From the NCBI GenBank assembly GCA_017540945.1, contig JAFYAB010000021.1, forward strand, positions 1 to 64,000: a stretch of DNA of 64,000 nucleotides, in the 5' to 3' direction. Shown here piece by piece: positions 53,557 through 62,648 of the stretch. The position numbers were made by a program, and so were the translations under genes. The notes beneath the pieces were generated by a model. That model was not told the DNA's origin. It saw only the letters and a program-made list of their open reading frames with translations, and ran no database searches. Source of the stretch: Oscillospiraceae bacterium (GTDB lineage Bacteria > Bacillota_A > Clostridia > Oscillospirales > Oscillospiraceae). Position 1 is the stretch's first letter, and every line of letters starts with the position of its first letter.

Positions 53557-56500
53557 ATGAAACAATTTTGTAAAAGATCGCTGGCCGTGCTGCTTGCCGT
53601 CCTGATTCTGTTCGGGACCTGCGAGGCGGGCGTGGCCTACGCCGTGGACGAGATCGACAAGGCGATCAATCCGGCGGAGCAGATCGAGCTGACCGTGCCG
53701 GAGGCGTTCGCGGACGGTGAAAACTGGTTCTTCATCGCCAACGCCGACTGGAGCGCCGGCGAAAAGAGCGGTGAAAAGCTCTACATCCCGATCCAGCGGG
53801 CAGGCGACCTGAATTCTGAGGCCGAGGTGACCCTGAAGGTCATCGACCTGTCCGCCAAGCACGACGTGAACTACACCGTGGAGGTCTATAAGGAAAAGGT
53901 CACGCCGGAGACCGCCATCGCGGATCTCTCCATGGTGGAGCTGGCCCAGAACGCCGACGGGCAGGAAGAAGTCCAGCTGGGCAGCGAGAACGACATGGGC
54001 CAGGTCCTCTATGAGGTCGGCGGCGCGGACATCGTGGACGGTGAGGGCAGTGTGGTCGGCAGCATCAGCGCCACACCGATGGACGAGAACGGCAATCCCA
54101 TCCCCGAACCGGAGGCCGAGACCGCGGCGGATGAACCGGAGACCGAAACTGCGACGGATGAGCCGGAGGCCGAGACCGCGGCGGACGACGGGGAATCCTC
54201 GGACGAAGCATCCGAATGGACAGAAGCGGAGCTCTCCGGCCCGGCGGCGCTGCTGGCGGCCCGGAACGCGGCCACCGGCACGATCTCCGACCGGCAGCCG
54301 CTGGCGGCTCCCGATATGACCGAGCAGGCCCTCATGGCGGGGGAGGAGTTCGGCAAGGACATGGCCGCCGCCACAGAGGACGGCTACCCCGGCAGGGAAT
54401 ATACTCTGCGCTTCAAGGCCGGGGAGGACGCCAAATTTCTGGTGATCACCCCGCTGTATTCCGAGGCGGCGGAGGGCGACGCTCAAATCCTGCTGATGCT
54501 CAAAAACCCCGGTGAGGGCTGGGCCATCGGCGAGGACGTGAACCCGGTTTCCGTTACCATCTTTGATGAGGATGAGCCGGAGCCCGTCACCGTCTCCATA
54601 GCGGCGGAGACCGTCTACGCCGAAAACGGCGTGGCGACCATCACCGTCACCCGACAAGGCCGCATCAACGCCATCAAGGGCGTGCAGCTCAGCTCCTGGG
54701 GCGGCAGCGCCACGGAGGGCGACGAGTACAGCGGCGTGGGCGCCAAGCTCTATTTCCCCGTGGGCATCACCAGCCGCACTGTGGAGATCCCAGTGTACCA
54801 CGGCACGGAGCAGAAGGACTTCTACGTCACCATCACGGCGCTGGAGGACGAGGAGATCGGTACGGCCACCACCCATGTCATCATCCCGGCGGCGGAAACC
54901 GACGCCGACGGCGAGCTGATGGGTGTTTCACAGGTCAACGGCCACGAATTCACCGATCCCATCAACCTCAAGGCCGGGTCGTATGACAAAGGCGGCTTTG
55001 ACTCCGATACCAGCTTCTATCTGCGTACGAGCACGAACACAAAGGAGACCGTCCATTTCTGGCTGGATACATCTGTGTACGGCTATGCCTATGACGGCAT
55101 CTATCTGGAGTATGACGGCTTTCAGAACTGGTGCAACGCCGAATACCGGCTGGTGCGCTGGACAGGAGATAACGCGGACCGCGTACACACCAACTCTATC
55201 AATGATGGAGGCTGGTCAAGAAACCACTGGCTTTACAGTGCCTGGAACGCTCCGAAAGCCTCTGAGAAGTACTCCATCGAGGCGGCCAACGTGGAATACG
55301 ACGGCTTCGTATGGAACGACAAATACTGTCAGATGAATGTCAAGAACGTCCGGCTCATCAAGCGGCAGTTCGACATCAACGTGGAAAAAGCCGAGGTCAA
55401 GCCCCTGCTCGGCGTGGACGACACGTATGTGCTGAACAACTACGAGACGGTCTTTCTGGACAGTGGCACGGCTTCCAAACGCACCCTCTGGACGGGGGAC
55501 AGCTTCGCCATCACCGCCCAGCAGCCCAATGGCTTTCTGCACCTGGTGGGGCTGGAGGCCAAGTCAACGGGCGGCGCGTGGGTCCGCATCGCCTCCATCG
55601 ACGGCTCCAGCGCCACCATCACCGTGGATATGAACGCGGACAACATCAACGCGCTGAGCGGCAAGAATCTCATTAGCTGGAGCACCAACGGCAAATGCGA
55701 TCACGGCGGAGACTTCTATAAGGGCACACTCACCGTGCGCCCGGTGTTCGAGTATCAGAACGCCTCTGTGGAGCTGCAGCAGAATTCCAACGGTGAGCTG
55801 TATATGACCGCGCCCACCCCCAACCTGCTGTGGGACTTCAACTCGGATAACGCCATGAACAGCCACATGGGCTCCAATTGGATCCATCAGGTGAGCTATA
55901 CCGGCACAACTGACGGCACCAACAACTATTACACCTTCACCGCCTCCGGCAGCGACCCCTACGTGTCTATGGACACCCCGGTCTCCGATGCGGACAGCAT
56001 CAAGTGGGTGAAGGTCCGTTATTACTATAAGGACGCCGACAACTCCCCCGACGTCAAAATGGAGTTCTTCGCCAGCTGCGGCAGCGCCGGCAAGAGCATC
56101 GGCAATACCAACGTCCAGATTCCCATAACAGGCGACGGGAAATGGCACGAGGAAGTATTCCAGATCACCAACAGCAACTGGAAGGGCGACGTGAAGTGGC
56201 TGCGTCTGGATCCTATGTATGGCTGCAAGAGCGGCGACGCGATCTGCATCGACTATGTGGCCTTTTTCTCCGACGAGCTCAGCGCCAAAGCCTTCCGGAG
56301 CGAGTCCGAGGTCCATACGGAAGGTACCTACACCTACCATCTGGGCGACACTCCCTACTTCCGTACCGTGGTCAGCGCCACCGGTAGCCAAAACAACCTG
56401 AGGGGGGACGGCGTCACCTACCAGATCAGCCAGCGCGGCAAGACTGGTGTGGTCAAGGATTGGACGGACTCCCATTACCTGAGCGACAATAGCAAGCACG

Positions 56501-59500
56501 GCGTGACCCTCACCGGCGCCGGGCAAGACATTCACGTTGTGGTGGATATGCCCTACTACACCTTCAAGCCCACCTTCACCGAGAACGGCAACTGCGTGAC
56601 GGTGGAGGTCAGCAAGGCGGCCCTGGATTATCTGGATACCTCCAAGGGCTTCTTCGCGATCTCGGGCGTCACCCGCGCGGAGGCGGGGGACAGTTACGTC
56701 TACACCGTCTATCAAAACGTCAACTCCAACGTGCGTGTTTCCCTGACAGCCGTGGCCAAGAGCGGCGCAATCGCCTTGTGGACCCAGAGCAACGGGGTGC
56801 AGTCCGGCGGCTCCACGGTGGACTTCTTCACGGCGGAGCGCAGCGCCGCCAACCGGGTGAAGCTCCAGGTGTGGACCAGCGGCGGGCTCATGTCCGACGA
56901 CGGGGACGGGGCGCTCATGGACGACTTCTCCTTCACCCCCACCTACGCCTCCATCAGCGGCACCGTGACCACCTCTACCTTCAACCTGACGTCGCAGCGC
57001 AGCGCCGCCAACTCGGTGGTGGCCCCCAACGCCTACGTGGCTTACGGCGACGCGGGGACCTGGACCGACGAAAACGGCCACTTCGAGCTGCCCGCCATCT
57101 TCACCCTGGCCGGCTTGCCGGTGACCTACACCGTCACCTATAACGGCGCCACCAGCATCCTGCTCGCGAACGTCCCCGCCGCCACCGCCCCCAAGAGCAC
57201 GAAGATCAGCGACGCGGGGCAGACCGTGGAGGCCGTCACCGCCAACGTGGGCGCGGTGAAGGTGGACGCCTTCTCCGAGGAGGGCGCGCATTTCGTCAGC
57301 GCCTACGCCGACCAGATCGGCGTCCTCTACGGCTCCATCAACGCCCTGTCCATGAACGGCAAGCAGCTCACCTTCACCGTCAATGTGGCCCAGGGGCAGG
57401 ACTATGACCTCAACGGCGCCACTTATCAGGAGCACATCAAGGACGTGACGCTGTACTTTATGAACCAGTACACGGGAGAGATTCACGGGATGTTCTCCTC
57501 CAGCAGCACGGGGGAGCAGCCTTCCGGCATCGACTGGAGCTGGGACGAGGATACCGGCGTGTTTACCCTGACCATCACCAAGTTCTCCCCGGAAACCCCG
57601 GAGAACTGGACCTACGGCGACGTGCTCATGGCGCAGCTGACCACGGACAAAAAGGTGGCCCTCTCGGCCTTTGCGGACCAGGATATGCGCTATGACCCGG
57701 TGTCCACGGGCTACGGCGTCTTCGCGGACCCGGACTACAAACCCCAGACCTTCCAGTTTGACATCGACAACGTGGCCCAGATGGTGGGCGCCACCCCCCA
57801 GACCGACGGGGACGGCAAGCTGCTCGATGACGACAACAGCTACAGCTTCGGCGCTTTCCCCTACATGGGGGAGATCACCACGGCGGTGCACGTGTTCTTC
57901 GACGTGGCGTCCACCGTGGGCGTCTCCAAGGCCGCACAGCTGCTCCGGTCGGACCTGTCCGCTGCCGCCGGGGACGATGTCACTGACTACGACGACGATA
58001 TCAATTACTGGGGCAGCATCAGCGCCTTCTTTGACATTGTGCCCACCCAGTACGGCGGGATGCGCTTCATGGTGGGCGCGGTCTACACCTACAACGGAGG
58101 CTCAGGCTATCAGAGCCAGAGGAATCCATACAGCAACAACCTCAGCATGATGAGACATCGCCTTACTGATATCGCCGATGCTTATGAAGAATGGAAGGGG
58201 ACCTCTCAATATGGTCCCGGAAATAGGGATTTCTTGAATGATAAACTCCAGAACAATTTTGCCGGTCCGCACTTCACCTTCTCCGGGTTCATCGGCTTCT
58301 ATCTGGACTACGGCTATGTGGAGATCACCAATAACGGCACCCAGGAAAAGAGCCACGAGATGGTGTACATGGGCGCGGGCGGCTTCTTCGGAGGCAGCGT
58401 CAGCGGCGGCTATACCTGGCCCTTCGTCATCGTCTTTGTTCCGGCCTATGTCAATGTGGATGCGGGCTTCAACATCACCTTCTTCCTGGGCTCCGAGGGC
58501 GACCCCCAAAAGACGCTGGACAGCTTCTACGATACGGACGAGCTTACGGGCCAGGATTTCAGCTTCACCTGCGAGATTTACGGCAAATTCTACGGTTCGG
58601 TCACCATCGGCGTGGGCTTCTATAAGGTGCTGGGCATGCGGGTGAGCGCCGGGGTGCTCTTCGAACTCGGCTACAGCAACAACATGACCGAATGGTACCC
58701 GCAGCTCTTTGACAGCGACTTTGGCTACGTGTCGGAGGCGACCTTCGCCGGCACGCTGGACCTGATCGTCACCTCCATCGACGTGTACAAGGCCAGTTGG
58801 CCCCTGCCCCTGGCGGGCGGCTTCATGTACTACTTCCAGGAGTACCGCCGGGCCACGAAGTGCATCACCTATGTGGAAAGCAGCATCTCTAAGGGAAAGG
58901 GCAGCGCCTCGGCCCAGGCCCGGGCCAGGGAGCTGATCGCCGAGCTGCGGGCCATGATGAATGCCGAGGAGGGCGTGAACGGCGACGATCTCCGCAGCAA
59001 GACCTATGAGCTCAAGGACTACGCCTATAATAACGACATCATCGACTGGACCACCAAAAACACCATCGAGATGAACTCCCAGGGCGGCATTGCCGGTATG
59101 ATCATCAACGGCGTGACCCAGGATGATGATGACGGCAGCGGCATCCGCTATCACACCAACGGCCACGTGGATTCCCAGTGGGTCGCCGGGGACGGTCAGC
59201 TCATGGCGGCGTATCAGGCCGTGCGGTCCGCCCCCATCATGGAGGACGCCTACGCCCAGCCCTCCAGCAAGATCGTCGACATCGGCGACAACCGCTTCCT
59301 GATGGTATTTCTGGACGACGAACCCAGCCGGGACAACATCATGGCGGCACAGCTCAAATGGACGATTTACGACGCATTAAACGACACCTGGACGGTGCCG
59401 CAGGCGGTGCAGAATGACCATACCGCCGACGGCAAGCCCAGCCTGGTGGACGCCGGGAACAAGGTGATCCTCTCCTGGGCCTCTCCCACGGACGCGAAGT

Positions 59501-62500
59501 ATACCGCGCTGAAAGATGCGGTTGCGGAGGAGATCAACTCCAGCAACGACGCGATGGTTCAGGCAGCGCTGGAGAACGACCCCGCCCGCGTGATGAGCAC
59601 CTTCGATATCTTTACGGTGGAGTTTGACAAGTCCAGTCGGAGCTTTGGTTCGATCACCCAGCTCACCGACGATGTTTTCTACGACGACTATCCCCAGGCC
59701 ATCTATGACCAGGAAACGGGAGATTACATCGTCGTGTACTACAAGACCGCCCAGGACACCGAGGCGTACACCGGCGGCGGCGACAAGCTGACCGACCTGG
59801 TGGGCGTCAGCGCGGATCCGAATAAAACCTATAGCCTCCTGTGCTATATGCTCTATAACAACCAGACCGACGCCCCGGATACCAGGGGCGAAACCCATGA
59901 ACCCGGCTGGGCCAGAGACTACTACTTCCCGAATGAAACGGCGGAGGACGCTGCAGCGCAGGAAGAGAGCCTTGCGACATGGAAGGGTCAGCGGATAATT
60001 GATACCCGCGTGAGGAACGCGGACGGCAGTTTCTACAACGATCCGCCCATCACCGACCTGACGGTCTGCGCGGGCTACAACGGCTTTGGGACCTACGCCT
60101 TCACGGTGGATAAGGACTTTGATCTCTCCACCGCCGAGGACCGGGAGCTGTGGCTGCAAATCTACAACTTCAAGACACACAGCAGCTACTATGCCGTCAA
60201 CGTGGCCGGCAGCGTGACCGAGACCACCGACCGGTATGACAGCACCGCCGGCGGCTACGTCCCCGTCACCGCCACCCGGCAGGTGGAGGTGGGCGCACCG
60301 AAGCTCATCCGCAACGGCGGCAATACCTTCCTGTTCTGGCGGGAGGACGGCGAGACGCTGAAGTATCTCAACGTCACCGAGATGATGAACGCCAAGGTCG
60401 CAGCAGTCGCCAATCCAGACGAAAACAAGGAAAGCGACTGGACCTACGCGGTCAAGTCCGACGGCACCTTTGCCACCGATGCTGTCACGGGCATCACCTA
60501 TGCGCCCCGGGCACAGAAGGTGGACTTCGGCTCCGCCTTGACCGAGGACGCCATCCACATTACCGACTACGAGGTCATGGCGGACAAGGACGATAACCTC
60601 TATGTGGTCTGGACGGATACGGTGACAAGTGAAGTCACCAACGAGATCGGCGAGACCCGTCCCGTCACCGCGCAGGAGATCTACGCCTCCGCGCTGATCC
60701 ATCAGGAGGCAAAGACCATCACCGGCACCGACGAAAACGGCGCGACAGTCACCGACACCACCCAGACCGCCCGCTGGTCCAAGCCCTACCGTCTGACCCG
60801 GGAGAACGCCTTCAACGACGGTGTAGCCCTGGCGCTGGACAAGGACGGCGGCCTCATCATCGTCCACAACCAGTACACCAAGAAGACAGCCCAGAGCGAG
60901 GCCGAGGTGATGAAGCTCCTGGACGAGGGGAAGATCGGCCTGACCCAGGACGCTGAGGGCAACTACTACGCCGCGACCATCGAGTATAACTCTCCGGTCA
61001 GCCTGATGGTCACCCGCTGCGACAAGGTGGGCTCTCTGGAGGCCACGCAGTTCACCTTCTCTGACGATACCCCCGTGGCCGGCGAGACCATCAAGGTCAA
61101 GGCCGCCATCGAGAACGTGGGTCTCACCAACGCCGAGGGCATGGACGTGACCTTCTACGAGTACAAGAACGGCAAGCAGGGCAAGCAGATCGCGCATACC
61201 ACGTCCGACGACACCATCACGGTCAACACCGCCAAGGAAGCCACCTTCTACTGGACGGTCCCGACGGACGGCCCGGCGGGGTACAGCATTGAGGCGGTCA
61301 TCAAGGAGAAGAAGCCGGACGGCAGCTACTACGACTCGGTGAAATCCTATTCCGATGTGTTTGAGACAGCGCCGGCCTACGCCCTTGAGTTGACGGACGT
61401 TACGCAGGAGGGCGATCAGTTCCGGGTTGATTTCAAGGCGGCGAACACAGGCAACGCCGACGCCGAGGACGGCACCAAGGTGGAGCTCCGTCTGGTGGGC
61501 CTGTACGGCGATCTGGACAGCGACCGCTACGGAAATCTGGAGACCAACGTGCTTTACAGCAAGGATATCACAAGCGAGTTGAAGGCCAAGACCCTGCTGG
61601 AAAAGGTTGAGGGCATCGACAAATACGCGCTGTCGCAGGACACAGTTTACGAGGGCGACGTGTTGGTGGATATCCCCGCCAGCGTGTTCCGTTACTGTGG
61701 CTACGACGCGATCCAGGTGGTCGTGACCGATAAAAACGGAAGCGTGATTGAGAAAAGCAGTCAGCACCTTGTGCGGCTGGCCGAGCCGATGGATCTGGAG
61801 CTGAACGGCGGCAATGTCATCAATCTGAGCGCCGATGCCACTGTGCAGGCCGTGCTGGACTACAATGCCAACGTGTTCATCGACAAGGGTACTGTGGTCT
61901 ACACTGTGGACGATCCCACGATCGCCGTGGTGGACGACAAGGGCAATGTCACCGGTCTGGCGGATGGCACCACGACCCTGACCGCTACACTCCTGCCCAG
62001 CGGTGCGAGCGTGAGCATCCAGGTCAACGTGGGCAGCGGCAGAGAGAACCCCTTCACCGACGTGGAAGAAGGTAAGTTCTACTATGAGCCCGTCCTCTGG
62101 GCCTACTACCACGATCCGCAGATCGCCGCCGGCACCAGCGAAACCACGTTCAGCCCCAAAAATCCCTGCACGAGAGCGCAGATCGTGACCTTCCTCTGGC
62201 GTGCGGCGGGTTCCCCGGAGCCTGAGACCACCGAGAATCCGTTTGAGGACGTGAAGGAGAGTAAATACTATTACAAGGCTGTGCTTTGGGCCGCTGAGAC
62301 AGGCGTCACCGCCGGTACCAGCAAAACCAAGTTCAGCCCCAACGACACCTGCACCCGCGCCCAGGCGGTAACCTTCCTCTGGCGTGCGGCGGGTTCCCCG
62401 GAGCCTGAGACCACCGAGAATCCGTTTGAGGACGTGAAGGAGAGTAAATACTATTACAAGGCTGTGCTTTGGGCCGCCGAGGCCGGCGTCACCGCCGGTA

Positions 62501-62583
62501 CCAGCAAAACCAAGTTCAGCCCCAACGACACCTGCACCCGTAGTGAGATCGTAACCTTCCTCTGGCGCTATATGCGCGAATAG
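53557..62583 (+). CDS. Giant SLH-anchored surface protein (3008 aa)
   Basis: Signal peptide residues 1-30 (SLAVLLAVLILFGTCEAGVA). Acidic repeats PEAETAADEPETETATDE at about 184-215. A Calx-beta-like domain lies at about 344-433 (YAENGVATITVTRQG). A long middle of beta-rich modules follows, including a carboxypeptidase-like fold near 1150 (YVAYGDAGTWTDENGHFELP) and a region near 1950-2500 with propeller-like segments. CARDB-like sequence lies near 2510 and an Ig-like Big_2 near 2750-2825. Three SLH domains at 2830-3008 bind cell-wall polymer; the last two are nearly identical. Ribosome site AAGGAGTTGATTCCCT, 27 bases after the precursor peptide gene. Likely an adhesin or surface scaffold. No frameshift seen. 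Confidence 0.88.
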   Translation: MKQFCKRSLAVLLAVLILFGTCEAGVAYAVDEIDKAINPAEQIELTVPEAFADGENWFFIANADWSAGEKSGEKLYIPIQRAGDLNSEAEVTLKVIDLSAKHDVNYTVEVYKEKVTPETAIADLSMVELAQNADGQEEVQLGSENDMGQVLYEVGGADIVDGEGSVVGSISATPMDENGNPIPEPEAETAADEPETETATDEPEAETAADDGESSDEASEWTEAELSGPAALLAARNAATGTISDRQPLAAPDMTEQALMAGEEFGKDMAAATEDGYPGREYTLRFKAGEDAKFLVITPLYSEAAEGDAQILLMLKNPGEGWAIGEDVNPVSVTIFDEDEPEPVTVSIAAETVYAENGVATITVTRQGRINAIKGVQLSSWGGSATEGDEYSGVGAKLYFPVGITSRTVEIPVYHGTEQKDFYVTITALEDEEIGTATTHVIIPAAETDADGELMGVSQVNGHEFTDPINLKAGSYDKGGFDSDTSFYLRTSTNTKETVHFWLDTSVYGYAYDGIYLEYDGFQNWCNAEYRLVRWTGDNADRVHTNSINDGGWSRNHWLYSAWNAPKASEKYSIEAANVEYDGFVWNDKYCQMNVKNVRLIKRQFDINVEKAEVKPLLGVDDTYVLNNYETVFLDSGTASKRTLWTGDSFAITAQQPNGFLHLVGLEAKSTGGAWVRIASIDGSSATITVDMNADNINALSGKNLISWSTNGKCDHGGDFYKGTLTVRPVFEYQNASVELQQNSNGELYMTAPTPNLLWDFNSDNAMNSHMGSNWIHQVSYTGTTDGTNNYYTFTASGSDPYVSMDTPVSDADSIKWVKVRYYYKDADNSPDVKMEFFASCGSAGKSIGNTNVQIPITGDGKWHEEVFQITNSNWKGDVKWLRLDPMYGCKSGDAICIDYVAFFSDELSAKAFRSESEVHTEGTYTYHLGDTPYFRTVVSATGSQNNLRGDGVTYQISQRGKTGVVKDWTDSHYLSDNSKHGVTLTGAGQDIHVVVDMPYYTFKPTFTENGNCVTVEVSKAALDYLDTSKGFFAISGVTRAEAGDSYVYTVYQNVNSNVRVSLTAVAKSGAIALWTQSNGVQSGGSTVDFFTAERSAANRVKLQVWTSGGLMSDDGDGALMDDFSFTPTYASISGTVTTSTFNLTSQRSAANSVVAPNAYVAYGDAGTWTDENGHFELPAIFTLAGLPVTYTVTYNGATSILLANVPAATAPKSTKISDAGQTVEAVTANVGAVKVDAFSEEGAHFVSAYADQIGVLYGSINALSMNGKQLTFTVNVAQGQDYDLNGATYQEHIKDVTLYFMNQYTGEIHGMFSSSSTGEQPSGIDWSWDEDTGVFTLTITKFSPETPENWTYGDVLMAQLTTDKKVALSAFADQDMRYDPVSTGYGVFADPDYKPQTFQFDIDNVAQMVGATPQTDGDGKLLDDDNSYSFGAFPYMGEITTAVHVFFDVASTVGVSKAAQLLRSDLSAAAGDDVTDYDDDINYWGSISAFFDIVPTQYGGMRFMVGAVYTYNGGSGYQSQRNPYSNNLSMMRHRLTDIADAYEEWKGTSQYGPGNRDFLNDKLQNNFAGPHFTFSGFIGFYLDYGYVEITNNGTQEKSHEMVYMGAGGFFGGSVSGGYTWPFVIVFVPAYVNVDAGFNITFFLGSEGDPQKTLDSFYDTDELTGQDFSFTCEIYGKFYGSVTIGVGFYKVLGMRVSAGVLFELGYSNNMTEWYPQLFDSDFGYVSEATFAGTLDLIVTSIDVYKASWPLPLAGGFMYYFQEYRRATKCITYVESSISKGKGSASAQARARELIAELRAMMNAEEGVNGDDLRSKTYELKDYAYNNDIIDWTTKNTIEMNSQGGIAGMIINGVTQDDDDGSGIRYHTNGHVDSQWVAGDGQLMAAYQAVRSAPIMEDAYAQPSSKIVDIGDNRFLMVFLDDEPSRDNIMAAQLKWTIYDALNDTWTVPQAVQNDHTADGKPSLVDAGNKVILSWASPTDAKYTALKDAVAEEINSSNDAMVQAALENDPARVMSTFDIFTVEFDKSSRSFGSITQLTDDVFYDDYPQAIYDQETGDYIVVYYKTAQDTEAYTGGGDKLTDLVGVSADPNKTYSLLCYMLYNNQTDAPDTRGETHEPGWARDYYFPNETAEDAAAQEESLATWKGQRIIDTRVRNADGSFYNDPPITDLTVCAGYNGFGTYAFTVDKDFDLSTAEDRELWLQIYNFKTHSSYYAVNVAGSVTETTDRYDSTAGGYVPVTATRQVEVGAPKLIRNGGNTFLFWREDGETLKYLNVTEMMNAKVAAVANPDENKESDWTYAVKSDGTFATDAVTGITYAPRAQKVDFGSALTEDAIHITDYEVMADKDDNLYVVWTDTVTSEVTNEIGETRPVTAQEIYASALIHQEAKTITGTDENGATVTDTTQTARWSKPYRLTRENAFNDGVALALDKDGGLIIVHNQYTKKTAQSEAEVMKLLDEGKIGLTQDAEGNYYAATIEYNSPVSLMVTRCDKVGSLEATQFTFSDDTPVAGETIKVKAAIENVGLTNAEGMDVTFYEYKNGKQGKQIAHTTSDDTITVNTAKEATFYWTVPTDGPAGYSIEAVIKEKKPDGSYYDSVKSYSDVFETAPAYALELTDVTQEGDQFRVDFKAANTGNADAEDGTKVELRLVGLYGDLDSDRYGNLETNVLYSKDITSELKAKTLLEKVEGIDKYALSQDTVYEGDVLVDIPASVFRYCGYDAIQVVVTDKNGSVIEKSSQHLVRLAEPMDLELNGGNVINLSADATVQAVLDYNANVFIDKGTVVYTVDDPTIAVVDDKGNVTGLADGTTTLTATLLPSGASVSIQVNVGSGRENPFTDVEEGKFYYEPVLWAYYHDPQIAAGTSETTFSPKNPCTRAQIVTFLWRAAGSPEPETTENPFEDVKESKYYYKAVLWAAETGVTAGTSKTKFSPNDTCTRAQAVTFLWRAAGSPEPETTENPFEDVKESKYYYKAVLWAAEAGVTAGTSKTKFSPNDTCTRSEIVTFLWRYMRE

Positions 62584-62593
62584 TATAGAAACC

Positions 62594-62627
62594 GGGCTTC
62601 CGTCACCCATACGGGCGGCGGAAGCCC
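62594..62627 (+). terminator. Stem-loop between giant surface gene and subtilase
   Basis: GGGCTTCCG / CGGAAGCCC with an inner CCC/GGG pair; the downstream bases are ATTGAAAAAG, not a T-run. It looks more like an attenuator or RNA-stability hairpin than a full terminator. Confidence 0.5.
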
Positions 62628-62648
62628 ATTGAAAAAGAGGTGAATTTT

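Noticed and set aside
53536..62610. Long minus-strand open frames (446, 775, 354 and 1077 codons) opposite the giant surface gene
   Set aside because: They are antisense shadows of a high-GC gene. The plus strand has a signal peptide, recognised domains and a ribosome site; the minus frames have none.
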